From: Sphingomonas sp. AP4-R1 | GTDB taxonomy: Bacteria > Pseudomonadota > Alphaproteobacteria > Sphingomonadales > Sphingomonadaceae | NCBI RefSeq assembly: GCF_013113735.1 | Contig: NZ_CP053346.1 | Location: 1,192,001-1,256,000, forward strand | Direction of reading: 5' to 3' | DNA: 64,000 nt | Shown here: one piece after another, positions 42,964 to 51,037 of the stretch | Numbering within the stretch: the first letter of the stretch is position 1 | How the letters are laid out: the number at the start of each line of letters is the position of its first letter | The notes under the pieces: generated by a model | Seen by the model: only the letters and a program-made list of their open reading frames with translations | What the model was told of the DNA's origin: nothing | The model's database searches: none | Position numbers and translations under genes: made by a program

Positions 42964-43371
42964 ATGGATCTCAAATCGTCTGTCGACGTGTCCGCATCGG
43001 GGCTGCGCGCCCAATCGCTGCGGATGCGCGTGATCGCGGAAAATCTGGCTAACAGCGATTCCATCGCCACCACGGCGGGCGGCGCGCCCTATCGGCGGCG
43101 CGTGGCGACGTTCAAGTCGCAGGTGGATCGCGCGACGGGCGCCACCAACGTGAAGGTGGATGCGATCGTGGGCGACAAGGCCGCCTTCACCCGCACCTAT
43201 GAGCCGGGCAATCCGGCGGCCGACACGTCCGGCTACGTCCAGCGCTCGAACGTGAACGGGCTCGTCGAGGCGGCCGACATGAAGGCCGCGCAGCGCTCCT
43301 ACGAAGCCAATCTCAACGCGATCGAAGCGGCGCGCGGCATGACGATGCGCACGATCGATCTGCTCCGCTAA
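42964..43371 (+). CDS. flgC: flagellar proximal rod protein FlgC
   Basis: A 135-residue rod protein with the typical N-terminal SVDVSASGLRAQSLRMRVIAENLAN and C-terminal NVNGLVEAADMKAAQRSYEANLNAIE, the two helices that pack together in rod proteins. GGGGGAA precedes the ATG. It is the first gene of a tight plus-strand operon, flgC-fliE-fliQ-fliR-flhB. Its usual partner flgB is encoded separately at 63032-63466. Confidence 0.96.
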   Translation: MDLKSSVDVSASGLRAQSLRMRVIAENLANSDSIATTAGGAPYRRRVATFKSQVDRATGATNVKVDAIVGDKAAFTRTYEPGNPAADTSGYVQRSNVNGLVEAADMKAAQRSYEANLNAIEAARGMTMRTIDLLR

Positions 43372-43387
43372 ACCAAGGGGGTTTTCC

Positions 43388-43702
43388 ATGACGATCAAGG
43401 CTCTGGATGCGGCCGCCGCTTATGGCCGGGCGATCAAGGCCAGCGATGCGGCCTCGTCGCTCGGCGCGGCCGAGGCGCCTGCCGGTGCGGATTTCGGCGG
43501 CATGGTGCAGACGATGGTGAGCGATACCGCCACCGCGCTGCGCGGCGCGGAAAACGCATCGGCCAAGCAGGTGGCGGGCAAGGGTGACATGATCGATGTC
43601 GTCACCGCCATCGGCGCGGCGGAGAGCGCGCTGCACACGGTGGTCGCGGTGCGCGATCGCGTGATCGGCGCCTATAACGATATCATGCGCATGCAGATCT
43701 GA
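43388..43702 (+). CDS. fliE: flagellar hook-basal body protein FliE
   Basis: A 104-residue FliE, the adaptor between the MS ring and rod. The conserved C-terminal half reads DMIDVVTAIGAAESALHTVV then AVRDRVIGAYNDIMRMQI. It sits 16 bases after flgC and six before fliQ. Confidence 0.95.
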   Translation: MTIKALDAAAAYGRAIKASDAASSLGAAEAPAGADFGGMVQTMVSDTATALRGAENASAKQVAGKGDMIDVVTAIGAAESALHTVVAVRDRVIGAYNDIMRMQI

Positions 43703-43708
43703 CGCGCG

Positions 43709-43972
43709 ATGGACGCCTTCCAGGCGATGGAGATCGCGCGGGCGGCGCTGCTGCTGCTCGTGACGTTGATCGGTCCGCTGCTGCTGGTGTCGCTGGTGAT
43801 CGGCGTCGCCATCGGCCTGCTGCAGGCGCTGACGCAGGTGCAGGAAATGACGCTCACCTTCGTGCCCAAGATCGTGGGGATGGGAATCGTGCTGCTCCTG
43901 TCGCTGCCGATGATCGGGCAGGCGCTGTCGGGCTTCATGGCGCGGATCGCCGACATGATCATCTCGGGGTAA
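43709..43972 (+). CDS. fliQ: flagellar export apparatus protein FliQ
   Basis: An 87-residue protein with two membrane helices (AALLLLVTLIGPLLLVSLVI, IVGMGIVLLLSLPMIG) and the conserved GLLQALTQVQEMTLTFVPKI between them. FliQ is a gate subunit assembled on FliP. It is closely spaced with fliE and fliR. Confidence 0.96.
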   Translation: MDAFQAMEIARAALLLLVTLIGPLLLVSLVIGVAIGLLQALTQVQEMTLTFVPKIVGMGIVLLLSLPMIGQALSGFMARIADMIISG

Positions 43973-43979
43973 GGCGCCC

Positions 43980-44765
43980 ATGTCCGGGTCCGCTTTCGCA
44001 CTGATCGGTCTTTTGCCGGTGGATGCGGCCACGTTCCTGATTCTGTTCGCGCGGATCGGGGCGGTGGCGATGCTGCTGCCGGCTTTCTCCGAAGAGGCGA
44101 TCCCACCGCAGATCAGGCTGCTGCTCGGGCTGGGCTTCGCGCTCGGCCTCTATGGGCTGCTGCACGGCAAGGTGGCGGGCGTGGTCGCGCCCCATGCCGG
44201 TGCCGGCCTTATCGCGATCACGGTGGCGGAGATCATGACCGGGCTCGCCATCGGCATGCTCGTGCGCATCTTCTTTCAGGCGGCGGCGATGGCGGGATCG
44301 ATCGCGTCGATGCAGATCGGCCTGTCTTCCGCGCTCGTGTTCGATCCGGCGATGGGCGGCCAATTGCCGCTGCTGGCGCGCTTCACGAACGTGGCGGCGG
44401 CGGTCGTCTGCCTCTCGCTCGGCCTGCATCATCTGTGGATCGCGGCGATCGTCCATTCCTATGCGAGCTTTCCGGTGGGAGGCCTGCCGCCCGCCGCCGA
44501 TTTCGCGCAGCTGGCGGTGATGACGACGGGACGGGCGATGGCGCTCGCCGTCAGCATGGCGGCACCGCTTCTGCTCTACGGCATCGTCTTCAACGTCGCG
44601 CTGGGCCTCGCCGCGCGCATCGCGCCCGCGATCCAGATCTTCTTCATCACCCAGCCGCTCAACATCCTGCTGGGCCTGTCGCTGTTCGCGGCCGTGATCG
44701 GCACGGCGCTGTATGGTTTCGCGACCGCGATGGGCGCCTTCCTTCAGTCGAGCGGGCTCGTCTGA
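43980..44765 (+). CDS. fliR: flagellar export apparatus protein FliR
   Basis: A 261-residue integral membrane protein with about six helices. Landmarks are FARIGAVAMLLPAFSEEAIP, EIMTGLAIGMLVRIFFQAAA and IQIFFITQPLNILLGLSLF. FliR completes the FliPQR gate. The gene starts seven bases after fliQ and ends three bases before flhB. Confidence 0.96.
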   Translation: MSGSAFALIGLLPVDAATFLILFARIGAVAMLLPAFSEEAIPPQIRLLLGLGFALGLYGLLHGKVAGVVAPHAGAGLIAITVAEIMTGLAIGMLVRIFFQAAAMAGSIASMQIGLSSALVFDPAMGGQLPLLARFTNVAAAVVCLSLGLHHLWIAAIVHSYASFPVGGLPPAADFAQLAVMTTGRAMALAVSMAAPLLLYGIVFNVALGLAARIAPAIQIFFITQPLNILLGLSLFAAVIGTALYGFATAMGAFLQSSGLV

Positions 44766-44768
44766 TCC

Positions 44769-45836
44769 GTGGCGGACGACAATCAGGATCAGAAGACCGA
44801 AGAGCCGACCGCCCGCCGCCTGAAACAGGCGCGCGACCGGGGCGAGACGCCGAATGTGCCCGAGGTGCGCCATGCGCTGATGTTCGTGGCGATGACGGTG
44901 GCGGTCGGCGGGGTGGGCGCGTGGAGCCTCGCGCGCCTGTCCCGGTTCTTCACGATCGTGTGGGGGAGCGCGGACGATTATGCGCTGACGCAGGACGGCT
45001 TTCAGGCCTTCATGACCGGGGTGATGTTTCGCAGCGGCATGGCGCTGCTGCCGCTGATCGGCCTGTTCTTCGGCGCGGCGTTCCTGATCGTGTTCCTGCA
45101 GGGTTCGCCCAGCCTCTCCTGGTCCCGCGTGGCGCCCAAATGGTCGAAAGTGTCGCCGATGAGCGGGCTGGGCCGCATCTATGGGCGGCGTGCCTTCGTG
45201 GAATTCGCGAAGACGCTCGTGAAGTTCGCCGTCGTCGTCTCGATCGGGCTGCTGATCGCGTGGCCCCATGCGGTGGCATTCGATCAGCTGATCGGCGCCT
45301 CGCCCGATCGGCTGGTGACGGCGGCGGGCACAATCGTGTTCGGGATGGTGAAGGCGGTGGCGATCCTCGTCGTCGCGCTCGCCGCGTTCGATTATGTCTA
45401 TCAGCACCGCGCCTTCCTGAAGCGGATGCGGATGACGCTTCAGGAATTGCGCGACGAGATCAAGGAGAGCGACGGCGATCCCAAGATCAAGGCGCGCATC
45501 CGCGCGATCGGCCTGCAGCGCGCCAAGCGGCGCATGATGGCGGCGGTGCCGGAGGCGAGCGTCGTCATCACCAACCCGACCCATTATGCGGTCGCGCTCC
45601 AATATACGCATGGCGAGATGGCGGCGCCGGTGGTGGTGGCCAAGGGTGTGGACGAGGTGGCGCTGAAGATCCGCGAGGTGGCGACGGCCGCCAGGGTGCC
45701 GATCGTGGAAAGCCCGCCGCTGGCGCGCGCTCTGTTCGCGGGCGCGGACATCGATCGGCCGATCCCGGTGGAGCATTATGCCGCCGTGGCGGAGATCATC
45801 GGGTACGTGCTGCGGCTCGCCCGGCAGCGCGACTGA
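44769..45836 (+). CDS. flhB: flagellar export switch protein FlhB
   Basis: A 355-residue FlhB. It begins with a GTG and the conserved QKTEEPTARRLKQARDRGET, has four membrane helices to about residue 210, and carries the autocleavage site NPTH at 269-272, where self-cleavage switches export from rod-hook to filament substrates. It closes the flgC operon. The following gap to flgI holds a palindromic repeat. Confidence 0.97.
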   Translation: MADDNQDQKTEEPTARRLKQARDRGETPNVPEVRHALMFVAMTVAVGGVGAWSLARLSRFFTIVWGSADDYALTQDGFQAFMTGVMFRSGMALLPLIGLFFGAAFLIVFLQGSPSLSWSRVAPKWSKVSPMSGLGRIYGRRAFVEFAKTLVKFAVVVSIGLLIAWPHAVAFDQLIGASPDRLVTAAGTIVFGMVKAVAILVVALAAFDYVYQHRAFLKRMRMTLQELRDEIKESDGDPKIKARIRAIGLQRAKRRMMAAVPEASVVITNPTHYAVALQYTHGEMAAPVVVAKGVDEVALKIREVATAARVPIVESPPLARALFAGADIDRPIPVEHYAAVAEIIGYVLRLARQRD

Positions 45837-45948
45837 TTGTTTTTTTGGATGCGCGTTCGGCGCATGGCCGTGCCAGCCGCTCCCCCAATCCGGCCTCCCC
45901 ATCGGATTCTCGGTGTGATCGTTGCGTAATGGGTCAGAACCGGAATTC

Positions 45949-46037
45949 CGTTCGTGCTGAGCTTGTCGAAGCACCGTCCTTCTTCCTGAAAAGGCGAGAG
46001 AAAGGAGAGCGGCACTTCGACAAGCTCAGTGCAAACG
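45949..46037. repeat. intergenic palindromic repeat between flhB and flgI
   Basis: CGTTCGTGCTGAGCTTGTCG and its near-complement (CTTCGACAAGCTCAG followed by a variant end) form long arms. The core matches the repeat at 42173-42295. Confidence 0.75.
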
Positions 46038-46187
46038 GAGGTGGGAACGAATTGCTCACCGATCCCATATGGGTGCTCGGGTGGTAAAGGAGTCGGCGCC
46101 CCCGAAATGCGCTCTTCCTCGCATCCCGCAAACCGGCACGGACATGGAGATATTTGCCGTCCGTGACGCGATGTGCCGCCGCGCTCA

Positions 46188-46195
46188 TCCTATAA
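46188..46195 (+). promoter_or_regulatory. TCCTATAA motif just before flgI
   Basis: TCCTATAA ends only eight bases before the flgI ATG. If it is a -10 element, the transcript would be nearly leaderless. Confidence 0.45.
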
Positions 46196-46203
46196 GAAAA
46201 GCA

Positions 46204-47319
46204 ATGTCCCGGCACCTCACCATCCTGCGCCTCACCGCCGCGATGATCGCGGCCGCGGCGCCCCTCGGCGGCGCGCCCGCTTTCGCCTCGTCGCGCATCA
46301 AGGACATCGTGGATGTCGAGAATGTGCGCGCGAACCAGCTGGTCGGCTACGGTCTGGTCGTCGGCCTCGCCGGCACCGGCGATCGCATCCGCAACACGCC
46401 CTTCACCGAAGAGACGATGCAGGCGATGCTGGAGCGGATGGGCGTGAACATTCGCGGCGCGCAGATGCGCACGCAGAATGTCGCCGCCGTCTCCGTCACG
46501 GCTTCCATGCCGGCCTTCGCGCGGATGGGATCGAAGATCGACGTGCAGGTGTCGTCGCTGGGCGATGCCACCAGCCTGCAGGGCGGCGTGCTGATCGTCA
46601 CCTCGATGCGCGCGCTGGATGGCGAGATCTATGCGGTGGCGCAGGGGCCGGTCGCGGTTTCCGGCTTCAAGGCGCAGGGGCAGGCGGCGAGCATCACGCG
46701 CGGCGTGGCGACCTCGGCCCGGATATCGGGCGGCGCCACGGTGGAGCGCGAGGTGCCGTTCGCGCTGAAATCCGCCGACGGGCTGAAGCTGGCGCTGAAG
46801 AACCCCGATTTCACCACCGCCTATCGGATCGCCGAGACGATCAACAAGGGCAATCCCGGCGCGGCCGAGGTGCTGGATCCGGCGACGGTGCAGATCCATC
46901 CGCCAGGCGGCCCGGGTGCCGCGATGGCGATGGTCGCGCGGATCGAGAATCTGCCGGTCGAGGTGGATCAGCCGGCGCGCATCGTGATCAACGAAGCCTC
47001 GGGCACGGTCGTGATGGGCGCGGATACGCGGATCAGCCCTGTCGCCATCGCACAGGGCGGGCTCACCATCGGCGTCACCGAGGCGCCGATCGCCTCGCAG
47101 CCCGACGCTTTCTCGAATGGGCAGACGACGGTCCTGCCGCGCACGCGGATCGACGTCGACGACGGCAGCGGCGCGTCGCTCGCCATGGTCGAGGGCGCCT
47201 CGCTCAAGACCCTGGTGACGGGGCTCAACGCCTTGGGCGTGAGTCCGCGCGATCTCATCACGATCCTCCAGGCCTTGCGGGGGGCGGGGGCCCTCCAGGC
47301 CGAGATCGAGGTCCAGTGA
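46204..47319 (+). CDS. flgI: flagellar P-ring protein FlgI
   Basis: A 371-residue periplasmic ring protein. A signal peptide (LTILRLTAAMIAAAAPLGGA, cleaved after APAFA) leads into RIKDIVDVENVRANQLVGYG, VVGLAGTGD and the C-terminal LKTLVTGLNALGVSPRDLIT. I start at the ATG at 46204 because the signal peptide fits there; the frame is open upstream but unlikely to be translated. The stop overlaps the next gene start (TGATG). Confidence 0.95.
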   Translation: MSRHLTILRLTAAMIAAAAPLGGAPAFASSRIKDIVDVENVRANQLVGYGLVVGLAGTGDRIRNTPFTEETMQAMLERMGVNIRGAQMRTQNVAAVSVTASMPAFARMGSKIDVQVSSLGDATSLQGGVLIVTSMRALDGEIYAVAQGPVAVSGFKAQGQAASITRGVATSARISGGATVEREVPFALKSADGLKLALKNPDFTTAYRIAETINKGNPGAAEVLDPATVQIHPPGGPGAAMAMVARIENLPVEVDQPARIVINEASGTVVMGADTRISPVAIAQGGLTIGVTEAPIASQPDAFSNGQTTVLPRTRIDVDDGSGASLAMVEGASLKTLVTGLNALGVSPRDLITILQALRGAGALQAEIEVQ

Positions 47320-47648
47320 TGGATCCGGTCGCGCGCGCCGCTGCCGCTCTCCCACCCTCTCCCGCCTCGCCGCCCCGCCTCGCACCGTCGATGCGCGGCG
47401 TGCCCGTCGATGTCGCCCGCACGGCGCGCGATTTCGAATCGGTCTTCATCGGGCAGGTGACGAAGATCATGATGGAAAGCGCCACGGGCGGCGGCGATCT
47501 GCCGGGCGGGCACGGCGAGGAGATGTTCCGCGACATCATGGCCGAGGAGATGGGCAAATCGATCGCGCAGCGCGGCGGGCTGGGGCTCGCGCCGTCGGTC
47601 GCCGCGCAGATCATCCGCATGCAGGGAGGCTCGGCCGATGGCCGCTGA
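47319..47648 (+). CDS. flgJ: rod-cap domain protein, FlgJ N-terminal type
   Basis: A 109-residue protein with only the rod-binding half of FlgJ: VARTARDFESVFIGQVTKIM, then GGHGEEMFRDIMAEEMGKSI, AQRGGLGLAPSVAAQIIRM. The muramidase half of enterobacterial FlgJ is missing; a separate muramidase-like gene lies at 51038-52033. It is coupled to flgI on the left and overlaps the next gene by 11 bases. Confidence 0.88.
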   Translation: MDPVARAAAALPPSPASPPRLAPSMRGVPVDVARTARDFESVFIGQVTKIMMESATGGGDLPGGHGEEMFRDIMAEEMGKSIAQRGGLGLAPSVAAQIIRMQGGSADGR

Positions 47649-48060
47649 CATCATCGATCTGATCCTTTCGCTGACCATGATCATGACGGAAGAGACGGCG
47701 CGGCTGCAGGCGAGCCACCGCGACGGTGCGCTGGGCGAACTGGTGACGGTGAAGCTGCGGCTGACCGGGCTGCTGGAACAGGAGATGGTGACGCTCAATC
47801 GCCGCCAGCCGGACTGGGCCGATACGCTGGACGAGGAGCAGCGCACGCGTCTGTCCGACGCGCTGGTCGGGCTCGGCAAGGCGGCGGCGGACAATGCGGC
47901 TCTGCTGGAGCGCCAGCTGGAATTGTCGTCCGAGATGATGGAGGCTTTCGCCCGCGAGGCCCGCCGCCTCGCCGGCAAGCGCGCCTCCACCTATCGCGCA
48001 GCGGGCGATCTGACCCCGATGGATCTGGCCACGCCGATCTCGATCAACTCGCATTATTGA
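47638..48060 (+). CDS. FlgN-like flagellar export chaperone (probable)
   Basis: A 140-residue helical protein (MIMTEETARLQASHRDGALG, VTVKLRLTGLLEQEMVTLNR, LLERQLELSSEMMEAFAREA). Size, helix pattern and position behind flgI and flgJ fit the FlgN-type chaperone that escorts FlgK and FlgL. Sequence likeness is moderate, so the symbol is left blank. Confidence 0.65.
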   Translation: MAADIIDLILSLTMIMTEETARLQASHRDGALGELVTVKLRLTGLLEQEMVTLNRRQPDWADTLDEEQRTRLSDALVGLGKAAADNAALLERQLELSSEMMEAFAREARRLAGKRASTYRAAGDLTPMDLATPISINSHY

Positions 48061-48068
48061 GGTGCGGC

Positions 48069-48140
48069 GCCGGCCCGCTCCCCCACCCGGCCTCCCATCC
48101 AGGATATTCTGTGGGAGACCGGGTGGGGGAGCGGGCCGGC
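48069..48140. repeat. long perfect hairpin after the flgI operon
   Basis: Two exactly complementary 22-base arms (beginning GCCGGCCCGCTCCCCCACCC) enclose 28 bases. A smaller GAAATGCGC...GCGCATTTC hairpin follows at about 48150, and a variant of that occurs near 46105. It may work as a terminator between convergent genes although no T run follows. Confidence 0.65.
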
Positions 48141-48185
48141 GTCGCCTCGAAATGCGCTCTTCCGCGCATTTCGGAGACAAGCCGC

Positions 48186-49388
48186 CTACAGGATCGCGGC
48201 GATCACCATCGCGATGCGGCCGGGCGCGATCGTGTCGATCGCCACTTCGTGATTGGGGCTTTCGCTATAGCCCATCATCCGGCCATGCCGATCGAAGGTG
48301 ATGGCGAGCAGGCGTAGGCCCGTTTCTTCTTCCACCACCGCGATGCCCCCGCCGGACGGGAAGCGCGCGGGATCGACGATCACCGTGGCGCTGGCGGGCA
48401 GGCCCAGGCCGAGCGTCGGGCGGCAGACGCGCAGGCCATAGGCATCCGGGCCGGCGCTGCGCGGCGCCTCGACAGTGCCGCCGACCGACGTGCGCGCGAT
48501 CAATCCGTCCGCCAGAGGCAGGCCGTAAACGGGAAGCAGGCGCACGATCGCCTGATCGGGCGCGAGCGCGGTGGCGGAGGGCGCGGTCGCTACCGGAGCC
48601 GAGCCTGGCTGTGCGACCGTCGCTGCCGGCGCCGGATCGCTTCGGAGCGTCCGGGCGACGCGCGCGGGCCTGCCCCGACGCTGCGGTGCGGCGGGTGCGG
48701 CCGGATTGGCCAGCGCGGTGCGCAATTCGGCGATGCGCTTGCGCGATTTCGCGATCCGGGCCTCGGGGTCCGCGAGAAGACGGACATAGGCGTCCAGCGC
48801 ACCTTCGCGCGCCATCTCCAGCACCGTTTTGCGGAGCGCGGCTGCATCGCGCACGCCGAACAGCTGGCAGAGTGCGGCCACCGTCTGCCCGTTCCACCGC
48901 TCGAACGGCTTGAAGGCATTCTCGATGCGGGACAGGATCACCGGCGCGATCCGGTACGTCTGCTCGATCGCGGCGATCGTCAGGCCATCATCCTGCGCGC
49001 GGCGGGCGCGGACGGCGGCACCCAGCATCAAGGCGAAACGGTCCTGCTCGGGATCGACGGGCTCCCAATCCCCGAGATCGGTCGCCCAGCGGCCGATCTC
49101 GAAATCAGGGGTGTCGATGTCGATCAGCAGGCTTTCGGGTGGGACGCCGAGGACCCCGGCGACCGCGATCATCTCGTCGGGCTTGGCGAAGACCTCGCCG
49201 CGCTCGATCTTCGAGAGGCGGACATAGGGGATGTCGGGGAGGCGGCCGGACAATGCGAGCAGGCGGGGTAGGCCATGCTCCTTGCGCGCGCGGCGCACCT
49301 CGTTCGGAAACACCAGGGAGCGATAGGGATCGATCGTTACGGTGTCGCAGGCCATCCGGGCTTGGGTGCGCTTATTGGCCGGCATCAC
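48186..49388 (-). CDS. XRE-family regulator with two HTH domains and an S24-like C terminus
   Basis: A 400-residue regulator. A first helix-turn-helix lies near residues 30-90 (VRRARKEHGLPRLLALSGRL, YVRLSKIERGEVFAKPDEMI), a second near 125-185 (GLTIAAIEQTYRIAPVILSR). A Pro- and Ala-rich linker leads to a C-terminal fold like that of LexA/CI (LPASATVIVDPARFP, GGIAVVEEETGLRLLAITF), but the catalytic Ser motif is not visible. It lies between flagellar operons and converges on the flgI unit, so flagellar control is plausible. The start could be one codon later. Confidence 0.75.
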   Translation of the reverse strand: MMPANKRTQARMACDTVTIDPYRSLVFPNEVRRARKEHGLPRLLALSGRLPDIPYVRLSKIERGEVFAKPDEMIAVAGVLGVPPESLLIDIDTPDFEIGRWATDLGDWEPVDPEQDRFALMLGAAVRARRAQDDGLTIAAIEQTYRIAPVILSRIENAFKPFERWNGQTVAALCQLFGVRDAAALRKTVLEMAREGALDAYVRLLADPEARIAKSRKRIAELRTALANPAAPAAPQRRGRPARVARTLRSDPAPAATVAQPGSAPVATAPSATALAPDQAIVRLLPVYGLPLADGLIARTSVGGTVEAPRSAGPDAYGLRVCRPTLGLGLPASATVIVDPARFPSGGGIAVVEEETGLRLLAITFDRHGRMMGYSESPNHEVAIDTIAPGRIAMVIAAIL

Positions 49389-49474
49389 GTCCTCGTCTTG
49401 CAGCCGCTATCCTGCAGCCAGAGCTTTCTGCGAGGAGCGTGTATCCGAATAATTTCAACGACCTCTTACCAAGC

Positions 49475-49499
49475 TCCTATACTCGATAACTTCCTATAA
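49475..49499 (+). promoter_or_regulatory. two TCCTATA-type motifs in tandem
   Basis: TCCTATAC (49475-49482) and TCCTATAA (49492-49499) lie on the plus strand, upstream of the small frame at 49587 and behind the start of the XRE gene. They resemble the flagellar motif. Confidence 0.4.
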
Positions 49500-49586
49500 G
49501 CCGGGCTCATCCAGCCGGTCGAGGCGGAAAACATTCATTTCCGTGGGATTTTCTCGCCGGATGCACCGCCGGCGCGGAGACGAAAA

Positions 49587-49793
49587 ATGTCCGATATGGG
49601 CCAATCCAACCCGCCGAAACGGCGCGCCCGCCGCCGGTTCTGCATGCCGGCGGCGGGTGGGCGTCTTTTTCCGATCGGTGAGTCGCGTGTGTCCGGTGGA
49701 TCGCCGGACGTTTCGGATCAGTGGATCGATCGGCCGGGCATGATGGAGCGGGCCGGCATGTCCCGCATGATCCCGCGCTCGTGCAGCGGATAA
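49587..49793 (+). CDS. possible small basic protein, antisense to the sigma-like gene
   Basis: A 68-residue frame (MSDMGQSNPPKRRARRRFCM, then GGRLFPIGESRVSGG) with GCGGAG well placed before its ATG and two flagellar-type motifs upstream. Its 3' end overlaps the 3' end of the sigma-like gene on the other strand. No family is recognised; it may be a small protein or only a transcript. Confidence 0.3.
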   Translation: MSDMGQSNPPKRRARRRFCMPAAGGRLFPIGESRVSGGSPDVSDQWIDRPGMMERAGMSRMIPRSCSG

Positions 49794-50773
49794 TTTTGCG
49801 GGCCGACCGGGCGCCGCTGCGCCGTCGGCCGGCTCGGCGGCAGGATGATGATCGGGCAGGGCTGATCGGCCTGCCGCTCGGCCTTGGCCGGTTTGGCGGC
49901 CCTGGCGCGCGGGGTGAGCGCCGGGCTGCGCGACGCCTCCGCCATGATCAGGAATTTCGGCTCGCTGCCGGTGATCTCGGCGATGGTCTTGGCCGCGCGC
50001 TTGGTGATCTGGCGCATGCGCTCCTTCGTGATGTCCTGATCGTCGGGCGTGATCGCATCGGCGATCTCGAACAGGCGCTGCTCCACCAGCGCGCGGTTGC
50101 GCGTCAGGCGCTGCTCCAGCTTCTCCAGCTCTTCGGGATCGATCGCGTGGATCTTGAGGCGCGGGCGGTTCTCGCCGTCGCGCGGGGCTTCCCCGGCCTT
50201 GCGCGGGCGGGTGCGGCGGCTGAGCTGGCTCAGGCCGATCTTGCGGAGATGATCGACATAGGAGTCCGTCATCGATCGCATCGCCGAGCCGGCGAGATAG
50301 TCGGAGGCGCCCGCCTCGGTCAGCGACAGCGCATTCTCGTCCTCGATCAGCACTTCGGCGCCGCCATCCTCGCCATCCTCGCCGACGCTGAGCGCCTGGA
50401 GCGAGACGGTCGTCGCCTCCACCTTGCGGGCGGAGGGGCGCTGGTCGGTCATCAGGCGGAAGCGCAGGCTTTGCAGCTCGCCCCGGATCAGCCAGTTCAC
50501 GAAGGTGGTGAACTGCGCCTTCTCCTGATCATAGGTCTGGATCGCGCGGTGCACGGCGATGGCGCAGCATTGTTCGGCATCGTCCCAATGCGCACTCAGC
50601 CCATATTGGCGGATGAAGTGGCGCACGCGCGGCGCGATCAAGCGCATGATCTGCGTGAACGCCTTGTCGATGGCGGCGCGCTGGCGCGCGGTCGGTGCGC
50701 CCCCGTCTCCGGCCGGAACCTGCGCGAGTATCATCTGAACCGCTGCTTCGATCGCCGTGGTAGTTTTCGACAT
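49718..50773 (-). CDS. sigma-70-like RNA polymerase sigma factor in the flagellar cluster
   Basis: A 351-residue protein with a region-2-like core (WDDAEQCCAIAVHRAIQTYD, QEKAQFTTFVNWLIRGELQS) and a region-4-like end (ITKERMRQITKRAAKTIAEI). The part between is not a standard region 3, and a Pro- and Arg-rich tail follows. It may be the lineage's flagellar sigma factor or a divergent relative. I start at the ATG at 50773; the ATG at 50782 is also possible. It is preceded at 145 bases by a TCCTATAT motif on its own strand, suggesting autoregulation. Confidence 0.72.
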   Translation of the reverse strand: MSKTTTAIEAAVQMILAQVPAGDGGAPTARQRAAIDKAFTQIMRLIAPRVRHFIRQYGLSAHWDDAEQCCAIAVHRAIQTYDQEKAQFTTFVNWLIRGELQSLRFRLMTDQRPSARKVEATTVSLQALSVGEDGEDGGAEVLIEDENALSLTEAGASDYLAGSAMRSMTDSYVDHLRKIGLSQLSRRTRPRKAGEAPRDGENRPRLKIHAIDPEELEKLEQRLTRNRALVEQRLFEIADAITPDDQDITKERMRQITKRAAKTIAEITGSEPKFLIMAEASRSPALTPRARAAKPAKAERQADQPCPIIILPPSRPTAQRRPVGPQNYPLHERGIMRDMPARSIMPGRSIH

Positions 50774-50917
50774 GGCTCTCATCCCGTTCAAGGATATGGG
50801 AAGATATGTCCCCAGATCTCCTTTGCCCGAGGACAAATTTGGCCGCGAAACCTTACTAACCGGTAAATCCCATAATGGGATTAGGAAAATAGTCCCTCGT
50901 TTCTGCAATTTTTGCCG

Positions 50918-50925
50918 ATATAGGA
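50918..50925 (-). promoter_or_regulatory. TCCTATAT motif upstream of the sigma-like gene
   Basis: A variant of the flagellar motif on the minus strand, 145 bases before the sigma-like start codon. The 264-base gap between this gene and the muramidase gene holds nothing else I can support. Confidence 0.4.
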
Positions 50926-51037
50926 TAACCGTCCGGCGCTCCAAAAAAGTGGGCGGGCGGCCCGCAGGGCATCGCTATCCGCAGCCAATCGCGAAGGATT
51001 CCAAGGAGAAGGCGCCTGGGAACGCGCGGTCGCGCGC

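Noticed and set aside
43959..45974. Minus-strand frame of 671 codons opposite fliR and flhB
   Set aside because: It is a His-, Arg- and Asp-rich shadow of well-identified flagellar genes.
46069..46203. Upstream extension of flgI
   Set aside because: The added 45 residues would bury the signal peptide and show no family likeness.
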